Position numbers and translations under genes: made by a program. A stretch of 13,489 bases of DNA from Paracoccaceae bacterium (lineage in GTDB: Bacteria; Pseudomonadota; Alphaproteobacteria; Rhodobacterales; Rhodobacteraceae). Position 1 is the stretch's first letter. Each line of letters starts with the position of its first letter. Location of the stretch: the NCBI GenBank assembly GCA_011523445.1, contig WTGT01000065.1:1-13489 (forward strand), given 5' to 3'. The notes beneath the pieces are model-generated. The model had not been told where the DNA came from, made no database searches, and was given only the letters and a program-made list of their open reading frames with translations. Positions 7,600 through 13,489 of this stretch are shown here, in pieces.

Positions 7600-7632
7600 G
7601 AAAGGTGAGGAAAAAACGATCCCTCACCTTTC
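7600..7632 (+). terminator. Strong stem-loop after the TRAP operon (no T-tract)
   Basis: An 11-base perfect stem, GAAAGGTGAGG (7600-7610) with CCTCACCTTTC (7622-7632), around an 11-base loop. It lies 28 bases after the TAXI stop, where an operon end would be expected. Neither strand has a T-run after it, so a 3'-end stabilising or processing hairpin is as likely as a classical intrinsic terminator. Confidence 0.45.
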
Positions 7633-7661
7633 CAAAATGACTATTCGAATTGTCAGCATCA

Positions 7662-8192
7662 ATGGTCAAGCATGAACCCGTACTTCCGGACCTTCTCCGA
7701 CACAATCTGAAACTGGTATTTTGTGGAACAGCTCCAAGTCTTCGTTCCGCAGCAAAACAAGCCTATTATGCACATCCTGGAAATAAATTCTGGCAGGTTC
7801 TATACGATACCCGACTGACACCAATAAAGTTGCAACCAAAGCAATTTAGGCTAGTGATCGATATTGGATTAGGACTTACTGATCTAGTCAAGTATGCCAA
7901 GGGAAGTGATGCAGATTTACTCGCTACTGATTACGATACCAGTAGTTTCCACGACAAGATAATGGAATATCAGCCTTTGGTTGTTGCCTTTACCAGTAAA
8001 ACAGGCGGAAAGGCATATCTGCGTAGATCCGTTGATTATGGACACCAACCTGAAACGATTGGGCAAACCATGGTGTATGTATTGCCATCAACCTCAGGTA
8101 GGGCAAGCAGATATTGGAATATCAAACCTTGGGATGAATTGAGTAAATTCCTACGGGATAAAGAAAACAGATTGGAGAATCAAAACTATTAG
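7662..8192 (+). CDS. mug: Mug-like mismatch-specific DNA glycosylase (uracil-DNA glycosylase superfamily)
   Basis: A 176-residue protein of the G/U mismatch glycosylase branch of the uracil-DNA glycosylase superfamily, which removes uracil or related damaged bases from DNA. The first active-site block reads VFCGTAPS (19-26) followed by YYAHPGNKFWQVLY (35-48), the second LPSTSGRASRYW near 140-151, and IDIGLGLTDLVKYA sits between them. E. coli Mug has GINPG with a catalytic Asn in block one; here that Asn is replaced by Ala, as in a GTA-type subgroup I recall from alphaproteobacteria, so the exact lesion may differ. Start choice: TTG 7650 would add four residues, but ATG 7662 is preferred; neither has a clear ribosome site. 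It follows the hairpins that close the TRAP operon and converges with tpiA across 39 bases. With alkA it is the second base-excision enzyme in the window. Confidence 0.82.
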   Translation: MVKHEPVLPDLLRHNLKLVFCGTAPSLRSAAKQAYYAHPGNKFWQVLYDTRLTPIKLQPKQFRLVIDIGLGLTDLVKYAKGSDADLLATDYDTSSFHDKIMEYQPLVVAFTSKTGGKAYLRRSVDYGHQPETIGQTMVYVLPSTSGRASRYWNIKPWDELSKFLRDKENRLENQNY

Positions 8193-8231
8193 TTTGGCAG
8201 AACTGAATCTGGAAAATACATTTTTGAGTTT
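8193..8231. other. Convergent gap between mug and tpiA
   Basis: Thirty-nine bases between two stop codons facing each other. The plus strand is T-rich (ATTTTTGAGTTTTT at 8220-8233, reaching into the tpiA end), but no stem precedes it, so I cannot name a terminator. Confidence 0.3.
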
Positions 8232-8969
8232 TTAGGCACATTCAATAATTGCTCCAAATTTCTGAATATTGAGTGAGGCTCCACCAATCAACAAGCCGTT
8301 CACGTTTTCTACAGACAGAATTGAACCTGCATTTTGGTCATCCGCAGAACCTCCATATAACAGAGGTATATTGTGACCTCTTGTTGGACAGGTTAAATCA
8401 ACAAGCAATTTTCTGATTTCATCATGAACCTCTCCGATTTCCTCCATGGTAGGAGTATTCCCCGATCCAATGGCCCAAACCGGTTCGTAGGCAATGACAA
8501 AAGGACCACGCAGATTATCGAAGTCCAGACTCTCTGTAATTTGTTTATTGACGATCTTCTGGGTTAAATTTTGTTTGCGCTCATCACTTTTTTCACCCAC
8601 ACAAACAATCGGAATTAACCCTTTGTCCCAGACAAGGTCAACTTTTTTTCGGACTAGTTCACTTGTTTCATGACACTTGTTTCTACGGTCTGAATGGCCA
8701 AGAATTATATATGATGTACCTTTGGAGACAATTTCATCAGGTGTTCTCAACCCGTCATTGTAATTGGTATCTTCATGGAAACAATCTTGAGCACCCAAAT
8801 GGCCGAATTCGGATGACCATTTATCACAGATGTACTCAAGTAAGTCAAATGTTGGGCATACTACCACAGTACAATTGTCTGGTTTGGTCTTTGACAGGTG
8901 ACTTATATAGGAATCTGCTAGGTCCGGTGAACCTTTCAACTTCCAGTTACCGGCAATCAGGTTTTTCAT
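8232..8969 (-). CDS. tpiA: Triosephosphate isomerase (divergent at conserved positions)
   Basis: A 245-residue TIM-barrel enzyme interconverting dihydroxyacetone phosphate and glyceraldehyde 3-phosphate. All catalytic residues are visible: Asn8 and Lys10 in GNWKLKG, His92 in ILGHSDRR, Glu162 in AYEPVWAIGSG (the mobile loop 6), and the phosphate-binding LLYGGSADDQNA and LLIGGASL toward the end. Two departures are notable. The near-invariant Glu of GHSERR is Asp94 here (codon GAC). The dimer-interface loop, normally GAFTGE, reads TNYNDGLR at about 68-75, so the usual Thr that reaches into the neighbouring subunit is not obvious. The enzyme is slightly shorter than usual (about 250). It is the third gene of a minus-strand run after sufT and sufA (59-base gap). 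A tetrose-phosphate isomerase paralogue of the same fold is an alternative, although no sugar-catabolic genes are near. No strong ribosome site precedes ATG 8969. Confidence 0.9.
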   Translation of the reverse strand: MKNLIAGNWKLKGSPDLADSYISHLSKTKPDNCTVVVCPTFDLLEYICDKWSSEFGHLGAQDCFHEDTNYNDGLRTPDEIVSKGTSYIILGHSDRRNKCHETSELVRKKVDLVWDKGLIPIVCVGEKSDERKQNLTQKIVNKQITESLDFDNLRGPFVIAYEPVWAIGSGNTPTMEEIGEVHDEIRKLLVDLTCPTRGHNIPLLYGGSADDQNAGSILSVENVNGLLIGGASLNIQKFGAIIECA

Positions 8970-9028
8970 GTAAATTCTTGGGAATAGGGTAATTTTAATG
9001 GTTTGTACTGCACAAGGAGCAAAACGAA

Positions 9029-9376
9029 TTACTCCTTGAATTTTATGGATTCACCGCATCCGCAGGCATCCACAACGTTGGGATTGTTGAATTTAAATCC
9101 GCTTTCGAGAATGGACTTGGTATAATCGATTTCGGTACCAAACAGGAACATTTGTGCCATGGGGGCAATTATGACCTTTGCTCCATCTTGCTCCACCACT
9201 TCATCATGACTATCTATGGATTTAGCATACTCCATAGTATACTCCATTCCAGCACACCCGCCTTTCTTGACACCGATTTTCAAGCCAACGGTTTCGGTCT
9301 CATTCATGAGCTTCACTATTTGGCTGACGGCGGAAGGCGTTAAGGAAACAGCTTTTTTGCCAGGTATTTCGAACAT
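9029..9376 (-). CDS. sufA: A-type iron-sulfur carrier protein (SufA/IscA/ErpA family)
   Basis: A 115-residue carrier that receives Fe-S clusters from the SUF scaffold and passes them to apo-enzymes. The three ligand cysteines are present: Cys41 in KKGGCAGMEY and Cys105/Cys107 in DACGCGES. The GGCAGMEYTMEY block is more like SufA of alphaproteobacteria than like IscA, and the neighbour SufT supports that; an ErpA-like role cannot be excluded. Length is typical (105-120). It lies 37 bases after sufT and 59 before tpiA on the same strand, so one transcript is likely. No sufB, sufC, sufD or sufS gene is in the window, so the rest of the pathway must lie elsewhere. No clear ribosome site precedes ATG 9376. 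Confidence 0.9.
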   Translation of the reverse strand: MFEIPGKKAVSLTPSAVSQIVKLMNETETVGLKIGVKKGGCAGMEYTMEYAKSIDSHDEVVEQDGAKVIIAPMAQMFLFGTEIDYTKSILESGFKFNNPNVVDACGCGESIKFKE

Positions 9377-9413
9377 TGGGACAGGTTTTCACAAAATCAT
9401 TGAGACAGAAAAT

Positions 9414-9773
9414 TTACATAAAGCCCAATTCCAAACGGGCTTCATCAGACATCATTTCCATTCCCCAAGGTGGATCCCAGGTTAATTCAACATCAACCTT
9501 GTTTACACCATCCAAGGGTACGATTGCCTCGGCCAACCAGCCGGGCATGTCTTCTGCTACCGGACATCCGGGGGCAGTCAAGGTCATTATGATATGAACA
9601 TCCTGCTCGGCATTAATTTCAATTGTATAGATCAAACCCAGATCATAAATATTTACTGGAATTTCAGGATCATAAACCGTCCTGCAGGCATTGACGACAG
9701 TATCATATAATGGATGGTCTACGCTTGAGGGCTTGATCAGCGGTGCACCTTCCATCAATCCTTCCTGAAGCAT
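9414..9773 (-). CDS. sufT: SUF-system Fe-S assembly protein SufT (MIP18/DUF59 family)
   Basis: A 119-residue cytoplasmic protein of the MIP18/DUF59 family, whose members assist maturation of Fe-S proteins. Landmarks: the DPEIPVNIYDLGLIY block (35-49), MTLTAPGCPVAEDMPGW with the conserved Cys70 (63-79), and the C-terminal ELTWDPPWGMEMMSDEARLE (96-115), all typical of the SUF-linked branch found after sufS in many alphaproteobacteria. A GGGAG ribosome site (complement of 9786-9790) precedes ATG 9773 by a rather long 12 bases; Met7 is a weaker alternative start. It is the first gene of the sufT-sufA-tpiA run. A promoter-like TATAGT and a direct repeat lie upstream. The precise biochemical role of SufT is not settled in the literature I know. 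Confidence 0.92.
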   Translation of the reverse strand: MLQEGLMEGAPLIKPSSVDHPLYDTVVNACRTVYDPEIPVNIYDLGLIYTIEINAEQDVHIIMTLTAPGCPVAEDMPGWLAEAIVPLDGVNKVDVELTWDPPWGMEMMSDEARLELGFM

Positions 9774-9803
9774 GATTAAATTAATCTCCCTTAATTGAAA
9801 TAT

Positions 9804-9836
9804 ACTATAAAAATAGCTTAATTTCCTAGAATTTCC
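9804..9836 (-). promoter_or_regulatory. Candidate sufT promoter with direct repeat at the -35 region
   Basis: TATAGT on the minus strand (complement of 9804-9809) is a good -10. The usual -35 zone holds no TTGACA-like box but a direct repeat: AATTTCC on the plus strand at 9820-9826 and again at 9830-9836, spaced by one helical turn (10 bases). This fits a site where a regulator binds in place of a strong -35. The implied leader is about 24 bases. Confidence 0.35.
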
Positions 9837-9950
9837 ATAGGTTCAGGGGAACAGATAAGCCATGATTACGATTTTCTCTCCCAGAATTTAAGAAGTTTGA
9901 AAGCAATCAAATAATGTTGGACGACTTTACCTTAAATTACATCAATGGGA

Positions 9951-9979
9951 TTAACGTACCAGAAGCAGTATATTGTAAT
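9951..9979 (+). promoter_or_regulatory. Candidate tgt promoter
   Basis: TTAACG (9951-9956; 4 of 6 to TTGACA) and TGTAAT (9974-9979; 5 of 6 to TATAAT) are 17 bases apart. A transcript would begin near 9986, about 22 bases before ATG 10009. This argues against the TTG at 9979, which would lie in the -10 box, as the tgt start. Confidence 0.4.
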
Positions 9980-10008
9980 TGAGTATTGGCCAACAAAGAA
10001 AGAATTTT

Positions 10009-11154
10009 ATGACCCAATCCTTTGTTTTCAAAACGGAAAAACAGGAAGCCAAAGCAAGGCTAGGCCAGATTGCAACTCCCAAGGGGATTATTGATACACC
10101 TGCATTCATGCCAGTGGGTACCTGTGCAACCGTCAAAGCTATGTTACCTGAAAATGTGGCCTCAACTGGAGCACAGATTATTTTGGGAAATGCCTATCAT
10201 CTGATGCTTCGGCCTACGGCAGAAAGGGTTTCCAACCTAGGGGGATTGCACCGCTTCATGAATTGGCGAAAGCCCATACTAACCGATTCAGGCGGTTTCC
10301 AGGTGATGAGTTTAAAACAACTTCGCAAGATAGATGAACAGGGCGTAGAGTTTAGATCCTTCATTGATGGATCAAAATATTTTTTATCTCCTGAGAGGTC
10401 GATTGAAATCCAAAGGCTTTTAGGGTCAGATATTACGATGTGCTTTGATGAGTGTACGCCCTATCCTGCTGAAAAACAGGTTGCCGCCAAATCGATGGAA
10501 TTATCGATGAGATGGGCAAAGCGTAGTAAAATTGCCTTTGGGGAACGACCGGGTTATGCACTTTTTGGCATACAGCAGGGTTCAGTCTACAGGTCTTTGC
10601 GGGAGGATAGTACAGGACACCTTATTGATATCGGTTTTGATGGCTATGCGGTAGGAGGATTGGCAGTAGGTGAAGGTCAGGAAAAAATGTTTGAAGTACT
10701 TGACTATTCAGTTTCCATTCTCCCTGAAAGCAAACCCCGATATTTGATGGGGGTGGGAAAGCCAGGTGATATAGTCGGCGGCGTCTTAAGGGGGATTGAC
10801 ATGTTTGATTGCGTTCTTCCAACCAGATCAGGCAGGAACGGACAGGCATTCACCCATGTTGGATTGATTAATATTAAAAATGCCAGGTACAAAGATGATG
10901 AACAACCGCTAGATGACAAATGTGATTGTCCAACCTGCAGCAATTATTCGCGGGCATACCTGCATCACGTCTTCAAATCGAACGAAATAATTTCATCCAT
11001 ATTGTTAACTTGGCACAATCTCAGGTTTTACCAGATTCTCATGGCTCGAATTCGAAATTCGCTTAACCAGGAAAACTTTGTTCAATTTGCCCGGGATTAC
11101 TTGAAAACAGGGGTATTGAAGCCAGAAAACGAGTATACTTCAAGTGGAACGTAA
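10009..11154 (+). CDS. tgt: tRNA-guanine transglycosylase (queuosine biosynthesis)
   Basis: A 381-residue TIM-barrel enzyme that exchanges guanine 34 in the anticodon of Asp, Asn, His and Tyr tRNAs for preQ1, the committed step of queuosine formation. Visible residues (numbered from ATG 10009): Asp93 in DSGGFQVMS, Asp147 and Cys149 in FDECTPYPA, the base pocket GGLAVGEG with Val220, Asp267 in MFDCVLPTRSGRNGQAFT as the nucleophile, and zinc ligands Cys305, Cys307, Cys310 (CDCPTC) and His336 in LTWHN. Val220 matches the bacterial, preQ1-using type rather than the eukaryotic queuine type. Length is normal (E. coli 375). An upstream TTG (9979) would add ten residues without homology and lies in a promoter-like element. 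Neither queA nor other queuosine genes adjoin; lon follows after 77 bases. Confidence 0.95.
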   Translation: MTQSFVFKTEKQEAKARLGQIATPKGIIDTPAFMPVGTCATVKAMLPENVASTGAQIILGNAYHLMLRPTAERVSNLGGLHRFMNWRKPILTDSGGFQVMSLKQLRKIDEQGVEFRSFIDGSKYFLSPERSIEIQRLLGSDITMCFDECTPYPAEKQVAAKSMELSMRWAKRSKIAFGERPGYALFGIQQGSVYRSLREDSTGHLIDIGFDGYAVGGLAVGEGQEKMFEVLDYSVSILPESKPRYLMGVGKPGDIVGGVLRGIDMFDCVLPTRSGRNGQAFTHVGLINIKNARYKDDEQPLDDKCDCPTCSNYSRAYLHHVFKSNEIISSILLTWHNLRFYQILMARIRNSLNQENFVQFARDYLKTGVLKPENEYTSSGT

Positions 11155-11231
11155 CTTCGGTTTAAAAGTTGAAATATAATTCCTTTGTACCAAATATTGA
11201 AAGTAGCAACAGAAACCATGAAAGTTGAGTG
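11155..11231 (+). promoter_or_regulatory. tgt-lon spacer with overlapping promoter-like elements
   Basis: TATAAT is perfect at 11175-11180 but lacks a -35 box at the right distance. Alternatively TTGAAA (11169-11174) and CCAAATAT (11190-11197), 15 bases apart, loosely resemble a heat-shock (sigma32-type) promoter, which would suit lon. No terminator for tgt is visible. A four-codon open frame (11218-11232) ends on the lon start codon. Confidence 0.3.
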
Positions 11232-11232
11232 A
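11218..11232 (+). other. Four-codon minicistron overlapping the lon start (TGATG)
   Basis: ATG AAA GTT GAG TGA reads Met-Lys-Val-Glu-stop, and the last base of the stop is the first base of the lon ATG. If translated, it could feed ribosomes to lon by coupling, which matters because lon has no strong ribosome site of its own. Equally it may be chance. Confidence 0.2.
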
Positions 11233-13489
11233 TGGAATATAAAAATAAGACATTTCCTCTATTACCGTTGAGAGATATTGTTGTTTTCCCGTATATGGTA
11301 GCACCACTGTATGTCGGTAGGAAAATGTCAATTGTGGCCTTGGAGCAGACCGTAAACAGTGCAGATGAAAAATTGATCCTATGTGCCCAGCGAGAACATG
11401 ATTCGGAGTTTACCGATCCATCATTTGTTTATGATGTCGGGGTGGTGGCCAAGATAGTTCAATTGATCAAACTTCCTGATGGTACCATCAAGGTGATGGT
11501 CGCTGCCTCCGAAAGGGTCAAGATTACTGAATGGAATACCGAAAACAGTTTTATTGAAGTCAAAGTCGAGCCTTACGAAGATATTTATGAAAACGATGCC
11601 AAGCTGAAAGTTTACCTGAAAACGGCCAGAGAATCGTTCAAGAAATATGCATCAGTGAAAAAGACGATTAGCAACGAAGTGGCCTCACAGGTGGCCGAAG
11701 TAGAAGATCCTTCGAAATTTGCCGATTTGGTTGCCGGTGCCTTGAGTTCGGAAGTTTCGGTCATGCAAACCCTGCTTGAAAATAGAAATGTGGGAGATCG
11801 ATTGAAAAATATCATTGAAATCCTGGAAGCAGAAATTTCCCTGCTTGATTTCGAAATGGATATCAAGAGCAAGGTCAAGTCCCGCATGGAAAAGACCCAC
11901 AGGGAATATTTCCTCAATGAACAGATGAGAGCCATTCAGAAGGAACTTGGCGAACAGGAAGAAACATCAGAAGTAGAAGAACTTGAGGATAGAATCAACA
12001 AGACAAAATTCTCCGAGGAAGCCAAGACCAAGGCCTTGAGCGAATTGAAAAAAATCAAGACATCGAATTCCAATGGTCCAGAAGTGCAGGTGTCACGAAA
12101 TTATCTTGAGTGGTTGCTTGAAATTCCATGGGGTGTAAGAAAGGATATTGAAATAGATATTCCTAGTGCCGAGAAAATACTGGATGAAGATCACTTCGGT
12201 TTGGAGAAGGTCAAGGAAAGGATTGTTGAGTTTATTGCCGTTCAGAAGAGAAAGGGTAATGTTGGTGGCTCGATATTATGTCTGGTAGGCCCTCCCGGGG
12301 TTGGTAAAACCTCGCTTGGTCAGTCAGTTGCAAGAGCGACCGGCAGGGAATTCGTCAGGATTTCCCTAGGTGGCTTGAATGATGAGGCCGAGATCAGGGG
12401 ACACCGAAGAACCTATATCGGTTCCATGCCTGGTCGGATTATCAAGTCCTTTCGAAAAAGGGAATCAATTAATCCACTTATTCTGCTAGATGAAATAGAC
12501 AAGATGGGAGCTGGTAGGGGGGACCCTGCAAGTGCCATGCTTGAAGTTCTTGACCCAGAACAGAACAACAAGTTCCATGACAATTATCTTGATGTGGATT
12601 ATGATCTTTCCGAGGTGATGTTCATCACTACTGCCAACTACCTCCATCATATTCCGGAACCATTGAGAGACAGGATGGAAATCATTCATCTTGACGGTTA
12701 TACGGAAGATGAGAAACTCCAGATTGCCAAGAGACATCTGATTCCCGAATTGAAGAAAACACAGGGTATTAAGCGTGGCGAATTCAAAATGAGTGATCGG
12801 GTTGTTGAAGAAATTATAAGGAAATATACCCGTGAAGCCGGTGTTCGAAACCTCAAGCGGGAATTGGAAAAGGTCATGAGGAAATCCCTTACCCAAATTG
12901 TACGTGGGGATAAGGAAAGCGTCGGTGTCAACCTGAAAAATATTGAAAATTTCCTGGGACTCGAAAAATTCCGTTATGGCCTGGCCGAAGAAAAAGACAT
13001 TGTTGGTGTTGCTACAGGCCTAGCTTGGACACAGGCGGGGGGTGATTTGTTGTTGATCGAATCAACTGTCGTCCCAGGCAGTGGAAAAATGAATGCCACG
13101 GGTACCCTGGGCAAGGTCATGAAGGAATCCATAACGGCTGCAACCTCTTATGTCCAGTCAATTGCACTTCAAATTGGTGTCGAACCTTCAAAATTCAAAA
13201 CAATTGATATTCATGTTCATGTTCCGGAAGGTGCTACACCCAAGGAGGGACCTTCAGCTGGAGTTGGTATGGTGACCTCGGTGGTTTCTGTTTTGACAGG
13301 TATACCAATCAGGAGGGATGTTGCCATGACCGGTGAGGTGACATTAAGAGGAAGGGTTCTTCCCATTGGGGGATTGAAAGCAAAATTGCTGGCTGCTGTA
13401 AGAGGGGGAATTAAAACCGTTATTATACCCGCAGGCAATAAAAAAGATCTTTACGAGATTTCCGATGACATTAAGGCACCATTGGAAAT
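11232..13489 (+). CDS. lon: ATP-dependent protease Lon (LonA), partial at right edge
   Basis: The first 752 codons of Lon, the cytoplasmic AAA+ serine protease that degrades damaged and regulatory proteins; the last few dozen codons are beyond the window. The order is the LonA one: an N-terminal substrate-binding domain (from LPLRDIVVFPYMVAPLYVGR, about 10-29), a charged coiled-coil (about 210-280), Walker A GPPGVGKT (353-360), Walker B LLDEID with Glu421, the RRTYIGSMPGR loop, a sensor-2 helix (REAGVRNLKRE), and the protease domain starting near GVATGLAWT. The catalytic dyad is present: Ser675 in PKEGPSAG and Lys718 in GGLKAK. The residue before GPS is Glu672 where Asp is usual. Weak ribosome site; preceded by a possible minicistron. 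Alphaproteobacteria usually have clpX upstream of lon; here tgt occupies that place. Confidence 0.96.
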   Translation, partial: MEYKNKTFPLLPLRDIVVFPYMVAPLYVGRKMSIVALEQTVNSADEKLILCAQREHDSEFTDPSFVYDVGVVAKIVQLIKLPDGTIKVMVAASERVKITEWNTENSFIEVKVEPYEDIYENDAKLKVYLKTARESFKKYASVKKTISNEVASQVAEVEDPSKFADLVAGALSSEVSVMQTLLENRNVGDRLKNIIEILEAEISLLDFEMDIKSKVKSRMEKTHREYFLNEQMRAIQKELGEQEETSEVEELEDRINKTKFSEEAKTKALSELKKIKTSNSNGPEVQVSRNYLEWLLEIPWGVRKDIEIDIPSAEKILDEDHFGLEKVKERIVEFIAVQKRKGNVGGSILCLVGPPGVGKTSLGQSVARATGREFVRISLGGLNDEAEIRGHRRTYIGSMPGRIIKSFRKRESINPLILLDEIDKMGAGRGDPASAMLEVLDPEQNNKFHDNYLDVDYDLSEVMFITTANYLHHIPEPLRDRMEIIHLDGYTEDEKLQIAKRHLIPELKKTQGIKRGEFKMSDRVVEEIIRKYTREAGVRNLKRELEKVMRKSLTQIVRGDKESVGVNLKNIENFLGLEKFRYGLAEEKDIVGVATGLAWTQAGGDLLLIESTVVPGSGKMNATGTLGKVMKESITAATSYVQSIALQIGVEPSKFKTIDIHVHVPEGATPKEGPSAGVGMVTSVVSVLTGIPIRRDVAMTGEVTLRGRVLPIGGLKAKLLAAVRGGIKTVIIPAGNKKDLYEISDDIKAPLE

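Larger units (their letters stand above)
9774..10008. promoter_or_regulatory. Divergent promoter region between sufT and tgt
   Basis: An AT-rich 235-base gap containing signals for both directions: on the minus side a -10-like TATAGT and a direct repeat, on the plus side a promoter-like pair near tgt (listed separately). No gene is supported in it, and I recognise no canonical IscR-type site. Confidence 0.4.

Noticed and set aside
887..8192. AlkA and Mug as parts of a dedicated DNA-repair island
   Set aside because: They are separated by lpdA and a TRAP operon with their own regulatory gap and end signals; nothing ties them beyond proximity.
9979..10008. TTG start extending Tgt by ten residues
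   Set aside because: It lies in a good -10 box and the added residues resemble nothing in the family.
1..13489. CRISPR array, tRNA or rRNA gene, insertion sequence, phage or toxin-antitoxin module
   Set aside because: I saw no regularly spaced repeats, cloverleaf or rRNA segment, transposase, integrase or paired small toxin and antitoxin frames on either strand.

Overview
This is a roughly 13.5 kb piece of bacterial chromosome, apparently from an alphaproteobacterium of modest GC content (low-to-mid 40s percent by eye). The assignment rests on gene type rather than a marker gene: a dihydrolipoamide dehydrogenase with the CLNWGC active-site variant, a Mug-type glycosylase of the GTA-motif subgroup, SufT and SufA in tandem, and a TAXI-type TRAP transporter with fused membrane subunits. 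Taken together they fit a free-living, probably aquatic alphaproteobacterium. There is no rRNA, tRNA, CRISPR array, insertion sequence or phage gene, and no sign of recent transfer. Both edges cut a gene.

Layout: (1) 1-738, minus: 5' part of a major facilitator superfamily permease that runs off the left edge. (2) 887-4213, plus: a tight cluster of an AlkA-type alkylated-base glycosylase, an alpha/beta-hydrolase esterase, a DUF924 protein and lpdA; the first three are joined by a 1-base overlap and a 1-base gap. (3) 4214-4438: a regulatory gap with a promoter-like element overlapped by an inverted repeat, plus a second inverted repeat. (4) 4439-7571, plus: a TRAP transporter with the fused 4TM/12TM permease first and the periplasmic TAXI binding protein second, followed by two tandem stem-loops. 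(5) 7662-8192, plus: a Mug-like uracil/mismatch DNA glycosylase. (6) 8232-9773, minus: sufT, sufA, tpiA in transcription order. (7) 9774-10008: a divergent promoter region. (8) 10009-11154 tgt and 11232-13489 lon (cut by the right edge), plus.

Functionally the window mixes base-excision DNA repair (AlkA, Mug), the lipoamide dehydrogenase shared by 2-oxoacid dehydrogenases and glycine cleavage, Fe-S cluster assembly and carrier proteins next to a glycolytic isomerase, queuosine modification of tRNA, ATP-dependent proteolysis and uptake of an unidentified solute. I do not see a convincing undescribed multi-gene system. The points most worth a second look are small: a triosephosphate isomerase with two changes at normally near-invariant positions (Glu97 to Asp, and a rebuilt dimer-interface loop), operator-like repeats upstream of the TRAP operon and of sufT, the sufT-sufA-tpiA arrangement, and a four-codon open frame ending on the lon start codon.
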